NCBI RefSeq assembly: GCF_030848805.1
Contig: NC_092367.1
Location: 8,463,019-8,527,018, forward strand
Length of the DNA: 64,000 nucleotides
DNA from: Temnothorax longispinosus
Lineage: Eukaryota > Arthropoda > Insecta > Hymenoptera > Formicidae
Direction: 5' to 3'
Shown here piece after piece: positions 1-11,604 of the stretch; position 1 is the stretch's first letter, and every line of letters starts with the position of its first letter. Both the position numbers and the translations under genes were made by a program. The notes beneath the pieces are model-generated. The model worked only from the letters and a program-made list of their open reading frames with translations. It had not been told where the DNA came from and searched no databases.

Positions 1-153
1 TGCGGGTAGTGACCACGGCCAGGCTCGCTGCCGTGAGGCAGCAGGTTACGTTCGCGGTTCGCGTGACCGGTAACACGAGGTGACCGCCTCGCCCCGGAGT
101 GCTCGCCGCCTGCCCTCTCGCCGGGCACCAGAACAGTGCGCCGTGTCAGAACA
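1..153 (+). repeat. 3' part of the BEL-1 5' LTR
   Basis: Matches 6391-6543 except at two positions (one G/A and one C/T difference). It ends in CA at 153, immediately upstream of the primer-binding site. Only the last third of the LTR lies in the window. Confidence 0.92.
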
Positions 154-158
154 TTTTT

Positions 159-175
159 TGGTCCTTTGAACCGGA
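159..175 (+). other. primer-binding site, tRNA-Tyr type
   Basis: TGGTCCTTTGAACCGGA starts five T residues after the LTR end. It matches the complement of a metazoan tRNA-Tyr 3' end (TGGTCCTTCGAGCCGGA) except for two C/G to T/A transitions. The tRNA assignment comes from general knowledge of that tRNA, not from a search. Confidence 0.7.
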
Positions 176-760
176 TTCGGCGGGGACAGTGCGGCTTTCG
201 GGATCGAACGGCCGGCGGATATCATCGGACATTCTCTCCGTCGCATTGCGGCGCGCGGCGTAACTCGCTCTCTCACATTCGCGGCTCGGTATCGCTCGGA
301 CGATCGGACAATTTCGGGCATAACTTCAGTGACCGTGCTTCAGGATTCTCCTCATCGTCGTCGGATCAGTGACATCGTGCTCGGCACGCGCCAGACACGT
401 GATCGCGCGGAAGCGCGCTCGCGAGTGCACCCTCTCTGTCATGCGCTCTCTACCGTCACGGAGGGTGTTCGGCCGCTCCGGTGAACGCTCATCGATATCG
501 ATCGGACTGGTTCTCTCGTCTTCAATATTCAATATTCGGAAAACTTCTCGCGCTCTCGGTCCGCGGATCACGAACAGTGCGCGCTTCCTTTCGCTCCACC
601 CATCGGGCGCTTAGCCCACGCGCTGCCCTCGACGGCCGGTACACCTTGCAGTGACACTCCCGGCGGCCCCCGGACTTGATTGCGCGCGCGCACCCGCATC
701 GTGGAACAGCTGATTGGCAATTTGGGCGTAGCTTACACGGCGCTACTACTGCCATTAAAC
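176..760 (+). other. BEL-1 untranslated leader
   Basis: GC-rich sequence between the primer-binding site and the gag start. Short ORFs occur on both strands, but none shows a domain or continues into gag. I see no separate gene here. Confidence 0.6.
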
Positions 761-1699
761 ATGTCTCCCGTCGCAGCTAAAATCTCACTGCAAATGAATC
801 GCTTCACTTATATGAAGTTGGTGGCGCTCGAAGCCAAGGAATCGGCGTTCCTCTCGCTCCCCCTCGCCTCACTGAAGGTTAAACTATCTCTAGTCGACAA
901 CTACTGGGAGAAGTTCGACCAGCAGCACGAGCGACTCTCGGATTTGAAGCTGGAATCACTGTTGGAGCTCGATTATTTCAAGGACGGTGTCTATGACCGG
1001 TGTTTGCAATACTACGCCGAGGTCAAGGCTACACTCTCACACCTTATCGACGAGAAGAATCGAGCGAATCCTCTTTCGGGATCTCATTTGGCCAATCTCT
1101 CTCTCACCGGCCAGCCAACGGCACGCAGCCATCTCCCGGAGATCACCCTCCCTCAGTTTGCCGGAGACTTCTCGGCGTGGAGACCGTTCCACGATCTCTT
1201 CTCCTCTCTGGTCGGCAGGAACCCTGACATATCTAACGTGGAGAAAATGCACTACCTTCGGACCAGCCTCACGGGGGAGGCTGCGCAGCTCATATCAAAT
1301 CTGCCCGTCGCGGAGGACTCGTTTGCATCGGCATGGGACTTACTCGTCGAGCGGTTTGAGAACAAGCGTCTCCTAATCTTATCGCAAGTGGAGCGGCTGT
1401 TCGGCATTAAACCCATGGCTACCCGATCGGCACGCAAACTCAATGCGATCCTCAACACCACGACGGAGGCGCTTAATGCCCTGCAATCACTGGGCGCGCC
1501 GGTTCACCATTGGGACTACCTCTTGGTGCACCTCATCTTGCACAGGCTCGACTCTCACACCCGAGAAGCTTGGGAGGTCAAACTCGGTTTTTCCACAGAA
1601 CCCCCCTTGTATCGAGATCTCAAGGCGTTCCTCACCGGTCGGGCCTGTACTCTTGAGAGCATGGAACTGGGAGCCTCTGCCTCGACTCCTAAGGTTTGA
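761..1699 (+). CDS. BEL/Pao Gag (DUF1759-type), BEL-1
   Basis: Structural Gag protein of a BEL/Pao element, which packages element RNA in cytoplasmic particles. The frame is already open from 680, but the first good ATG is at 761 (MSPVAAKISLQMN). The N-terminal half is helical and charged. The second half has the DUF1759 pattern, with LPQFAGDFSAWRPFHDLF followed by the region around LTGEAAQLISNLPV. The frame stops at 1699, before the zinc knuckles; in BEL elements gag normally continues into protease and pol as one long ORF. The early stop is therefore probably a break rather than a natural end. About 312 residues remain. Confidence 0.8.
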   Translation: MSPVAAKISLQMNRFTYMKLVALEAKESAFLSLPLASLKVKLSLVDNYWEKFDQQHERLSDLKLESLLELDYFKDGVYDRCLQYYAEVKATLSHLIDEKNRANPLSGSHLANLSLTGQPTARSHLPEITLPQFAGDFSAWRPFHDLFSSLVGRNPDISNVEKMHYLRTSLTGEAAQLISNLPVAEDSFASAWDLLVERFENKRLLILSQVERLFGIKPMATRSARKLNAILNTTTEALNALQSLGAPVHHWDYLLVHLILHRLDSHTREAWEVKLGFSTEPPLYRDLKAFLTGRACTLESMELGASASTPKV

Positions 1700-2262
1700 G
1701 CCAGGGCGCCCCCAGCCCTCGCCCACGTTGCCATCTCACCAACTGGGACCGAGCCATCCGGATGCTCGCTGTACGCCGGGACGCACTATATCGTAACATG
1801 TCCGAAGTTTCGGGACATGACACCTCATGCTCGACGGAATCTGCTCATTGACCGGCGGCTCCTGCTTCAACTGCTTAGGTAGACACAACGTGGCCGCCTG
1901 CCAGAACCAGAAGAGGTGCAGAGACTGCAATAACAAGCATCATACGATGATCCACACGGACGCCCCACGGCACATCTCAACCCCTCAACCGGAACCGACG
2001 ACCTCCATCTCGGCGACACAAACCTCTGCCCCGGCCTCACCAGACGTCAGCACTGAGACTCGGGATGCCTCACCATCTGCTTCAGAGTGACTATCTTTCA
2101 CGGCCCCTTCCTCTCCTCAATCGATTACCATCCCTCGGCCGGCGGTTCTGCTCGCTACGTGTAGAGCTCTCATGCGAACTCCCTCCGGCGACTCATCAAA
2201 TTCGAATGCTCGTGGATCCTGGATCCGAACTCACATTCATCTCGAGATCGATTGTGAAGTAA
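1700..2262 (+). pseudogene. BEL-1 nucleocapsid and protease, broken
   Basis: After the gag stop the reading moves between frames. Around 1860-1960 one frame has a retroviral-type zinc-knuckle region (CFNCLGRHNVAAC followed by a second CxxC...H group), which would bind element RNA. Around 2200-2262 another frame has the protease motif VDPGSELTFIS. Retroviral-type aspartic proteases normally have Asp-Thr/Ser-Gly at this place; here it reads Asp-Pro-Gly, so the enzyme is probably inactive even apart from the frameshifts. Boundaries of each broken piece are approximate. Confidence 0.75.
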
Positions 2263-4659
2263 CTCCAGCTCCCCAAGCAATTATCAACGATCCCTGTCCT
2301 CGGCATTGGCGGGTCTCACTCTGGACAAACGTGCGGCGCCGTCTCGGTAACTTTACAATCTATCCACACTCCCAGGTCTATCCTCATTACCGCACACGTA
2401 CTTCCCAAGCTCACCACCCGACTTCCTTCCTTCGGGGTTGTAGATCGCCAGTGGACTCATCTGCAGGGACTCCCTTTGGCGGATCCGACCTTCCTCACTC
2501 CCGGACGCATCGATTTAATTCTTGGAGCGGACACATACAGACTCTTTATTCAATCGGAGGTTCTCAAGGGGACTGAGCATGAGCCCGTCGTTCAACGCAC
2601 CATCTTTGGCTGGATCGTCTTTGGGCCGCTCTCAATCTCATCACCTTCCGGTGCCACTGCCTGTCAGGCCACCGTGAGTCATGACCTTCACGATATCCTG
2701 GCCTCATTCTGGCTTCAGGAGGAAGTCCCGTCCTCACTAGCTACTCACCCCATCCAGCCAGGAAGAGGCAAAGTGCGAGGCCACTTCAAGGCCACCCACT
2801 CGCGGGATCCCTCCGGGCGCTACATTGTACGGCTCCCATTCAAGTCACTAGCCACTCAATTGGGTAACTCTCAACGAACCGCTCAGGCGTGTTTACAACG
2901 CTTCTTACGACGCTTCTCCTCAAACGAGCCCTATCGTCTCCGCTACTCATCATTCATGCGCGAGTACGAGGAGCTCCGGCACATGGTGAGACTCCCTCTT
3001 CACGGCTCAACTTCAACCCCGGTGTATTATCTACCCCACCATGGAGTACTCAAGGGGAATGACATAAGGGTGGTCTTTAATGGATCCAGCATCACCAGCA
3101 CCGGCCTATCTCTGAACGACCTGCTTCATACTGGCGCTAAGTTGCAGTCAGACATCTCTGACGTTCTCCTCTGGATTCGACAGCATCGGTGCATTTTCAT
3201 CACGAATATCCGGAAAATGTTTCGTCAGATCTTGATTCACCCGGATGACTAGGCCTTTCAGCGCATCCTCTGGGTCGACGACCAGCTCAACGTGATCATC
3301 TTCGAGCTCACCACGGTCACCTACGGCACCAAATCGGCCCCATTCTTGGCGATCCGAGTTCTCCTTCAACTCGTGGAAGACGAAGGCGCGAACTATCCAC
3401 TCGCTGTAGCTCCCCTCCTCAAGGGGAGGTATGTGGACGACACCTGTGGCGATGCCGACAACTTTGAGGAGTTGAAAGCGACGGCTCTCCAGCTGGTGGA
3501 CCTCTGCAAGGCGGGCGGCTTTCCCTTAGCCAAGTGGCAAAGCAATCACCCGGAGCTGTGCGAGTCCGTCTCATCCAACACGGGTTCACCGACGATTCAT
3601 TCGTTCTCGGACGGTCAGGGTAAAATCTTGGGACTCAATTGGCTATCGGAACCCGATCAATTCACCTTTTCGTCACGGCAACCAACAGAGTCTCCCGTCA
3701 CCAAGCGAATCATCCTATCAGAAGCCTCACAACTCTTTGACCCACTCGGGTTCATATTTCCTGTCACCATCAGAGCCAAGATGCTATTGCAGAAGTTGTG
3801 GCTTGAAAAGATTGACTGGGACGACCCCCTCCCACCCCGCCTCCGGCACCGGTGGACTCAATTCCGGAATGAGCTATTGGACCTCTCACTCATCACTGTT
3901 CCTCGGTGGTTAGGCCTCGCCTTCTCAGCTCACATCAAAATCCACGGATTCTCGGACGCATCTCAACTAGCGATGGCGGCGGTAGTGTACATCAAGGTCA
4001 CACTTCCTTCAGCGGAACCTACCATCACACTGGTGTGCGCCAAAACCAAGGTAGCCCCCCTCAAGCGGCTCACGATTCCGAGATTAAAGCTCACGGCAGC
4101 CTTACTCCTAGCACGCCTCGTCAACTATGTTCAACGAACGCTCGAACTGACCATGGCCTCGATCTTCATGTGGCTGGACTCATCGGCGGTGCGCACGTGG
4201 ATCAATAGCCACCCCTCTCGGTGGAAGGAGTATGTCAGCAATCGGGTAGCGGCCATACAAGATTTCGTCCCCCACGCCCGGTGGCGCTTTGTACCCGGCT
4301 CCGAAAACCCAACGGACTGTGCGACTCGTGGCCTCTCGGCGATCCAACTCTCTCAGCACTCTCTCTGGTGGAGCGGTTTCCCTTGGTTGGTCCTTCCCCC
4401 CCTACACTGGCCAGACCTTTCCTCACCATCGGACTCCGCGGCCACACTTGAGGAGCGACCCGGCCTCCTGCTCCTGGTAACTGCCCCGCAATCCGAGCTG
4501 TGGGATCTCTTCTCTCGGTACTCCTCCCTCACTCGGCTGCTTCGGATCACAGCTACCTATCAGCGGTGTTGTGCCACGTTCAGAGGGGTGCCTCAGTCAT
4601 CCCTGGCCAACCCTCTTACTCCGGCCGACTTGGAGGCGGCACGGTTATTCTGGGTTTGA
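2263..4659 (+). pseudogene. BEL-1 reverse transcriptase and RNase H, broken
   Basis: Polymerase part of a BEL/Pao Pol. The frame from 2476 carries the peptidase A17 linker (GRIDLILGADTYRLF), then the start of the reverse transcriptase, and stops at a TAG (3250-3252) just after ILIHPDD. The same frame reopens and runs to 4659. It contains the catalytic YVDD at 3429-3440 and then an RNase H-like segment (HGFSDAS). At 4074-4091 the motif reads IPRLKL. BEL/Pao elements usually have Glu instead of this Lys, and that Glu is a likely catalytic residue, so RNase H is probably dead. The single in-frame stop and the changed catalytic site mark a recently decayed copy. Confidence 0.85.
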
Positions 4660-5955
4660 GCGATCCAAGCGATTCACTTTGCCTCTGAACTGAAGGTCCT
4701 CTCGAGCGGGAATCTCTTGCCCAAGACCCATCCTCTGTCTGAGCTCACCGCCTTTATTGACCACTCCGGCATACTCAGAGTGGGAGGTTGCCTCAAGAAC
4801 TCGCTACTCGATCCGGACTGCATTCACCCGGCTATCTTGCCGAGGGAGGACCGATTGTCTCAGCTCCTTATCGCGGATGCTCATCGGCGGACACTTCACG
4901 GCGGGACTCAGCTGACATTGACCTATCTCCGCAGAACCTATTGGGTCATCGGCGGTCGGGCCCCGGTGAGATCTCACATCCTACGCTGTGTACGGTGTAC
5001 CCGGTACCGCGGTGCTCGGGCCCAACAACTCATGGGACAACTACCGCCCTCCCGCGTCACACCCTCCCACCCATTCCTCACCGCGGGAGTCGATTACGCC
5101 GGCCCTATTACACTCAAATCATGGCGGGGACGGGGTGCCAAATGCCACAAGGAATGGATAGCGGTCTTCGTTTGTTTCGTCACCTCGGCAGTCCATCTGG
5201 AGCTCGTCACGGAATACACTACCGAGGCTTTTCTCGCTGCCTATAGACGGTTCACTGGACGACGCGGCATCTGCCACACGCTTTCAGTGACTGTGGCACC
5301 AACTTTCTTGGAGCGGACGCCGCCCTCAAACGGCTTTTCGATTCGGGATCAACGGAGTCTCAGCAGCTCTCCCAACTGTTGCTCAACGACGGCACTCACT
5401 GGGTATTCAACCCACCGGCGGCCCCTCACTTCGGGGGAAAGTGGGAATCAGCGGTCAAGTCCGTCAAATACCACTTACGGTGGACGATCGGCGATAGGCT
5501 CCTGACCTATGAGAAATTTACAACACTTCTGGTACAGATAGAGGCAGTACTCAACTCGAGGCCACTGTGCCCTCTCTCTGACGATCCGGAGGATCTCTCG
5601 GTGCTCACACCTGGGCACTTCCTCATTGGCGAAGCTCCTACCACAATCCCAGAGCCTTCTCTTTCTGCGGTACCGATCTCCAGATGATCTCGGTGGCAAC
5701 TTATCCAGCAACAAGTTCAACATTTCTGGGCTCGATGGTCAAGGGAGTGTCTACAACACCAACTCTCCATCTCGAAATGGCATCACCCATCGACGCAGAT
5801 TCGAGTCGGCTCGCTAGTCCTGCTCACCGACGAAGGGTCGCCTCCCTCCAAGTGGCCCCTCGCTCGAGTAATCGCACTCTACCCAGGTGCGGACGGCCTC
5901 TGTCGGGTAGTCACACTCAAGACTGCCACCTCTGAACTCCGACGGCCTATCACCA
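4660..5955 (+). pseudogene. BEL-1 integrase with C-terminal DUF5641-type domain, broken
   Basis: The piece from 4717 has the integrase H2C2 zinc-binding region (AHRRTLHGG, then CVRCTRY) and the start of the rve catalytic core (TAGVDYAGPI holds the first Asp). Near 5270 the frame shifts: the second catalytic Asp motif, SDCGTNF at about 5283, lies in a different frame. The third motif, HFGGKWESAVKS at about 5425-5460, carries the catalytic Glu and is in the same frame as that second Asp. After about 5687 the frame changes again into a DUF5641-like tail (SKWPLARVIALYPG). All three catalytic acids can be seen, but not in one frame. Confidence 0.82.
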
Positions 5956-6068
5956 AGTTAGTGATTCTCCCGGTTTCATCGGATCAATCGGACCGTCCTC
6001 TGACCCGGACCCATCAGCAACAGCATCAATTCATCATTCTCCAACGCTATCGTAGAAGGCGGGCGGAA

Positions 6069-6543
6069 TGTTCGGAAAGTATCACTCCGATTCTCGAGCG
6101 GCCATTATCTCAAGCCGACCAATCAGAGACTGGCTCGTCCGGTTACGCTCTGCTAGTCGATACATCGATCGTCGCGGCAGATCGCACGCCCATCTCGGTA
6201 CTCGAGAGTTCCGCTCTCGCCATCTTGTTTCGATTCTCTGTGCAAGACGGATGTGTCTCAAATTATCTCTTACAAGACGACTTGAGCAAAGCGTACGGAA
6301 CCCGATTTTACGGTGAAACTCTGCCAGTGCATCTCACGATCATCTCACCGACGGCATACGGACAAGTGAATTATCCCTTGGACGACGGACTGCGGGTAGT
6401 GACCACGGCCAGGCTCGCTGCCGTGAGGCAGCAGGTTACGTTCGCGGTTCGCGTGACCGGTAACACGAAGTGACCGCCTCGCTCCGGAGTGCTCGCCGCC
6501 TGCCCTCTCGCCGGGCACCAGAACAGTGCGCCGTGTCAGAACA
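6069..6543 (+). repeat. BEL-1 3' LTR
   Basis: Starts TGTTCGG after a purine-rich stretch (agaaggcgggcggaa, the likely polypurine tract) and ends GTGTCAGAACA. It is 475 bp long. The last 153 bp match the window start. Confidence 0.88.
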
Positions 6544-6842
6544 CATCTACATATTTCACTTTCAACAATGTGATATACAGGCAAACCCATGGTGCGCCAA
6601 TGGGATCGCCCTTATCCCCGATCGTTGATGCTGACGTCGTGATGTAGGATTTAGAAAATACATCATTGAGATCGATCAGATTGCTTTTGACTTTCTATCG
6701 TCGATATGTTGACGACATTATAATGGAAGCACCCCCCGATATGATAAAAAACATCGTAGACGTTTTTAACAGTTACCATGAGAGATTAAAGTTTACTGTA
6801 GAATATGAGAATGATCACAGTTTGAGTTTCTTGGATTTATCT
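6544..6842 (+). pseudogene. Penelope-like reverse transcriptase, piece 1 of PLE-1
   Basis: Translates to Penelope-type reverse-transcriptase motifs: GAPMGSPLSPIV, then after an in-frame TAG the catalytic YRRYVDDI, then a segment ending SFLDLS. It is bounded on the left by the BEL-1 LTR and on the right by a solo LTR starting at 6843. The last four bases, ATCT (6839-6842), reappear at 9274-9277, where the coding resumes in the same frame. The stop codon and the missing N-terminus make it a pseudogene. Confidence 0.85.
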
Positions 6843-9273
6843 TGCGACGCTTTTTTCTCCAGTCTCGCTATCCGGAGGAGGGCTATCGTGGATTAATAGA
6901 ACGCGCAATTCGGGCGAGAGAACGAACCGTAATACCATGAGCGGGGAGAACACGATAACCGGGGCCCCTTGATTTGACTGTGGTTTCTGGTAGTATTTCT
7001 TACGCTGAACAAAAAATTATATAGGTCTTATAGGGCTAACTGCTTTAGTTTTCGAGATATCCAGTATTAAAGCTCAAAATAAATATAATATAAATTTTTA
7101 CTTGGTAATTGTACCCAACCCACACCGCTAGGTGCACGAGGGGGTGCGGGGGGGGCAGAGCTCCTCCCGCTTACACTTGTAGGTTTACTCACACAATGGG
7201 GGGGTGCGGGGGGGCAAAGCTCCCCCTGCTCAACCCACACCGGTGAGGTCGCCCTTAATCTAGACATTTACCAAGTTATATTTATTTTGAGCTTTAATAC
7301 TGCATATCTCGAAAACTAAAGCAGTTAGCCCTATAAGACCTATATAATTTTTTGTTCAGCGTAAAAAATACTACCAGAAACCAGTCAAATCAAGGGGCCC
7401 CGGTTATCGTGTTTGTGCCGGGCGGAGTTTTTTTTTGTGAGAATTTGGAGAGGAGGCGCAATTCAATTAATCACACAGAAACATAGAAAAAGAATAATAT
7501 ATTTAAAATCAATCGATGTAATATAGGTGAAAAGTATATTGTAATATATTTAAAATCAATCAATATCATATAGTTGAAAAGTATTTGGTAGACAGTTGCA
7601 AAGTATATCGTATAGAAAAGAAGATGAGTCGAAAAGTCAATCAGGCGGAAGATAACGCAGGTGACACCAATCGCCACGGATCGACGAATTCCCCCGCGAC
7701 TTTAACGGTACAATCTTCACAGAACGCACGACCGTCGACACTCACGCAACTCGATACTTTCCCATACTACTTAAATAACATCGCAGTGATAACGCATGAC
7801 TCGAACACACAATAACGCATAGAACCGCGCAACTAATTCCCGCGTGTACTCGGGCCGCTACTACCTTAACTGTGGGCGATCTCGCCGTGTCGGCCCTGCC
7901 GACAGACGATCGTCCTCGCAAATGATACCTTCTCTCGGCGGGCGATCTCGCCTGGCCGATGGGCAGACGATCGTCCTCGTCTCGGATATCCTCAACGTGA
8001 AATAATCTGAATCGCGGACGATTCCGCGGCTGGCCACATTAATCCCGGAATTTCTCGCGACCACCGGCGATTCCACGGTGCCCCGCGCCAATCCCGACGA
8101 CTCTTACGGTTTACCCGACACACGACGCTACTCAAATTTCTTGTGGGTTCGAGCACCCTTCGACTTCACCACGAGGGCGAGTGCTATCCAAAATACTTTA
8201 GCACTCGCGACACGCGAACGCACCAATATCGCGCGATCGCCCGAATTCGCACCCCGAAATGTGCGATCGCGACTCTAATCTACCAGAAACAAAATACGCC
8301 ACGCGACTGTCGGCCGTGACGGTGTTCCCGGAGAGTGCCTCCGTGGTTTACTTACGTGAGGATTCGCTCTCGGCGGGATTCTTGCACGGGTTCCATTCCC
8401 GTCGTTTTGACCAAAGGGAGAGCCAAGGTAACCGAGGGCGCTCGATTCACAGGCAACAGGTAATCCCTTCCGTGAGGTAGCTGACACGTGATCGTGGGGC
8501 CAGCGCCTCGATCGAATCCTCCTGAACACGGGGACGCCAGAGTGGTGACCTTACATTTGACGATGTCCCTCGCAGTTTCGAGTGGTCGCTGGGAGATGCG
8601 TCTCGTTCCCGGACCGGCACGACAGTGAGGAGACGGTGGCCCGCCGAGACCGCGCCTGCGCCGTGGCGTGTTGCCTGCCGTGTCCGCCGATCCGAGCGCT
8701 ACCTTCTGCGCCTAGCGCCGCTTCTGGCTGCGGCGCCGCTCGAACTACCGTCGCCCCGACACGGCCTCTTCGAATGATCCGGCTGTCCGGGCCGCGATCA
8801 TCGGGCCGGCATTATTCCGGGGACTAGGCTGGCCGGGCTGTGGCCTCGTCTGTCGGCAGCCCCTTGGGGTAGCGGTCACAGGATCGTACGCTCCCTGGGT
8901 CGCGACTGTACCTTGGCCTCCAAGAATGCTCCTCAGGGTGTCCCCCCTCCGGGGTTTGTAGGCTTCCAACTTTTCCGGTGGCCGCTCGGGGTCAGATCTC
9001 GTCGGCGGTCCTTGCGTTGCGCCTGCGGGGAGATCCGGGCGGGACCCGACTGGCAGCCACGTCCCTCGGTTGCTTCCTGGATCCTCCGATTTTTCCCCCG
9101 TTGCGACTCAAGGCCGTTACATTTAATACCTGGCCACCACCGGCAATCCCCTTAAAGAAGCTTATGACTAATTAGTGAATACCACGGCCCTCCCCCGCTC
9201 TGGGCGAGGGAGCACCCCCGCATTTCCCTCGGCCGAGCCCGTCCGGGCAGTGGGCGCAACTTGTCACGTCACA
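6843..9273 (-). repeat. solo LTR S1 (Gypsy-type) in PLE-1
   Basis: On the plus strand the insertion begins TGCGACGC and ends GTCACGTCACA, flanked by a 4-bp duplication ATCT (6839-6842 and 9274-9277). Penelope coding sequence resumes in frame on the right, which fixes both borders. The ends resemble those of solo LTRs S3 and S5, whose minus strand also starts TGTGACGT, hence the minus orientation. Most of it is GC-rich and noncoding. A short ORF at 7585-7815 has no recognisable domain. A 461-bp fold-back element (6951-7411) is nested near the left end; without it the LTR is about 1.97 kb. Confidence 0.72.
6951..7411. mobile_element. fold-back MITE
   Basis: Begins CACGATAACCGGGGCCCC and ends with its reverse complement. 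The inverted arms are about 115 bp each. The centre is G/C-rich with two similar stretches (gggggtgcgggg and nearby cagagctcc/caaagctcc). No ORF is present. It is nested in solo LTR S1. Confidence 0.75.
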
Positions 9274-9304
9274 ATCTTTACACGTTATAGACAACACTTT
9301 ATAC
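9274..9304 (+). pseudogene. 31-bp Penelope coding sliver between two solo LTRs (PLE-1 piece 2)
   Basis: Starts with the ATCT duplication of S1 and ends with the ATAC duplication of S2. Read in the frame of its neighbours it gives LHVIDNTLY. This continues SFLDLS on the left and leads into IDWFQKKTFSGR on the right. It is recognisable only because both flanking solo LTRs have exact target duplications. Confidence 0.7.
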
Positions 9305-11604
9305 TGTGACGTTGCAGTTTCGCTGCAGCGTTGCAGCGCCCTGCCGCCGCGCCGTCACAAAGCGCGGGTTTCGCGACCTTTGGTGCTGAGGACGGTTCAA
9401 TGAATCAAAACGAGATCTCCAGGGGGCCTATTATTACCGCGTTGCGTTATTCTAATCCCATTTATTTTTTCATTATTTATGTACTATTTGCGCGGCACCT
9501 CACCGCGTCGAGAACCGGAGTTTCTGAAGGAATGAAGAGGATTGCGAGGAAGAGGAGTCGACGACAGGGATAGAGGCGAGAAACCGGAGGACGGCAACCA
9601 AATCTTGGTGATGCTTGCGGGCCGTCGAGCGCAGGAGAGCGCGAGAGGACACGCGCGCGGCGCGACACAGCGACGGGCGGATTTGTAAGGGCAGGGCCCC
9701 GGGACGCCGGGGCACAATCAGTTCACCTGCCCTCCTCACACTACTGACCGGATTCCGGGATGGATGTACACCACTCCCGGACCGAAAGGGAGAGGAATAC
9801 GGAGGCAATCTCGTCCCGTCCGCTGCCGGCGAGAATCCGGGGAAAAATCGCCGCACGAACCAGGGGCTGTAAGGCGCCCTGCGAGAGACCGTGATTAACG
9901 GCCCTACGCCAGAATCCTCCGTGAGCCTGCAAGCTCACCCTTGATTGGTCCGCGCTATAGCCTCGCGGGGCCGCGTACGCCCGGGGTGGGGCGCGCTATC
10001 GATTCCGCCATCGAGCGAAATTTCGGTGGTATTCTTGTATCGTCCTCGAGAGCCGATGCACGCATAAGTCAGTAGCGGTAATTTTGTACTGACCTACGGT
10101 GAGGTTGCCTCGCGTAACGATTATCATGTAAAGCCACGACACCGCTCCCCGGGCCGCGCTTTCGCTGGAGAATGTTCGCGCTAATCAGCGTTTTCGCCGA
10201 CAAGGCGTATTTAGCGATCGTTGGCGAGAGCGAAGGACTCCGGAATGGTCTCGTGGCCGTGGAACCGCGACCGGAATTATGAGCTTCTGGAGATCACGGT
10301 AGGCGCGTCAATGACGACGTTCGATATCGCGAGTACGCCATGTCTCACGCCCTTCGCGTTCACGACCGCGCACCTCGTTGTGCGTAGCAATTCACCCGGC
10401 CGAGTATTAATCGCGTGACAGTATTAATTGCGTCAGACGGTTGTTCGCGCTGGTTTAATTACGTTACTCGCGATTCGCGTCCGGACACTTAGATTATCTA
10501 CGCGGTATCGGTTGTGCCGAGATATTATTCCCGTGATTGCGTCCTGATGTTACCGGCCTTGCTGTATTGTTCGCGCCTAAGTCTTGTTTTCGAGCATTTG
10601 CGTAGGATAATAACCGCGTGAGAGTGTCGTCCGCGTCGAGTTATCTGCGTGAGAATATTGTTCGTGCCGATTGACTTCGGGCGTTGGGATGTTATTCGCG
10701 GTATGAATGACGGTAAAATACGGTTCACCCTGACTGATTAATTATGTCCAGGATACTCTTCGCGTACATCAAGAAGATCATTCGCGTTAGATTAAAATTA
10801 GCATTCGCGTTAGATTAAGAAAATTATTCGCATTAGATTAAGATTATTGTTCGCGCTATATTAAGATTATTATCCGCGGTCGACTACGATTATTCCTTGC
10901 GTTAGATTAAGATTATTAGCGACAAAATCTCTGCACGGCCTTGGGCCCTTGCGTTCACGCGCTCCGAGCGTGACGCGCTATCATGTCGTGTCAGTTCACG
11001 CAATATTATTTCACGTTACTCCGATTATGTTTTGCCGATGTCGCCAGTTCTATTAATTCGAAGCCTTCGGGAAGTTAGTTTTCTGTTCATATTATCTGGG
11101 GTGATACCGGCGCCTTCCGCGCGTTTATTAAATGAGCGTAATTTTCCATGTTTTTCTGACGTCCGCGTTATCCTTTCTGTGTTATTCAAATTTGACGCCC
11201 ACGTTATCAACCATCCACTTGCTTTATTAATGGAAGCCAAATTGGCCCTTATTATTTTTTCTAAATTGATTACACAATAAATGTTACTCTTTATTTGTTA
11301 GATGATTGAGTTTATGATTTACGTGTCATCCCGTCGGATATCGCGCTGCCCTTCATCAACCCCGCCCCGCTCCTAGGTCGAGCTAGCCGATTCCTCGCAC
11401 ATCCACATATTTCGTCCTGCGTCTCGTTTCGGGTTTCTATTGCGATTTCGCGGATTTACGCGTCTGGCGCCCAACATTAAGATCGTTTCGCGGAGTATCG
11501 GAGGTGCGAGAGAATCATCGGAGAGGCCTATCATCCCGCTCTCCTTTGTCCTTTTGATCCGGCACACGCCCCGGACCGCTCCGGGAGTGCAAAAAGCCGT
11601 GACA
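9305..11604 (+). repeat. solo LTR S2 (Gypsy-type) in PLE-1
   Basis: Begins TGTGACGTTGCAG and ends GCCGTGACA. It is flanked by ATAC at 9301-9304 and 11605-11608, with Penelope coding resuming in frame on the right. It is 2300 bp with no long ORF; a stretch near 10.8 kb repeats attcgcgttagattaa-like words. It is related to S6 on the other strand: both share a block around atcgattccgc and both contain TGGCGCCCAAC (11464-11474 here), a tRNA-Lys primer-type motif, about 130 bp before the 3' end. That motif would normally lie outside an LTR. Confidence 0.82.
11464..11474 (+). other. tRNA-Lys primer-site-like motif inside solo LTR S2
   Basis: TGGCGCCCAAC is the first 11 bases of the tRNA-Lys-type primer-binding site common in Gypsy elements. 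It lies 130 bp inside the LTR end that is fixed by the ATAC duplication. Confidence 0.55.

Larger units (their letters stand above)
1..6543 (+). mobile_element. BEL/Pao LTR retrotransposon (BEL-1), 5' end cut by window
   Basis: The first 153 bases recur at 6391-6543 with only two differences, both transitions, so these are the two LTRs of one element. Between them, in order, lie a primer-binding site, gag, a zinc knuckle, an aspartic protease, reverse transcriptase, RNase H and integrase with a DUF5641-type tail. This is the BEL/Pao order. The ORFs are broken by stops and frameshifts, so this copy cannot make a full Gag-Pol. The 5' LTR starts outside the window, so no target duplication can be checked. 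The element sits directly against Penelope reverse-transcriptase sequence at 6544, which suggests it inserted into that element. Confidence 0.93.

Noticed and set aside
7585..7815. 76-codon ORF on the plus strand
   Set aside because: It lies inside solo LTR S1, has no domain and has low-complexity composition; no support beyond being open.
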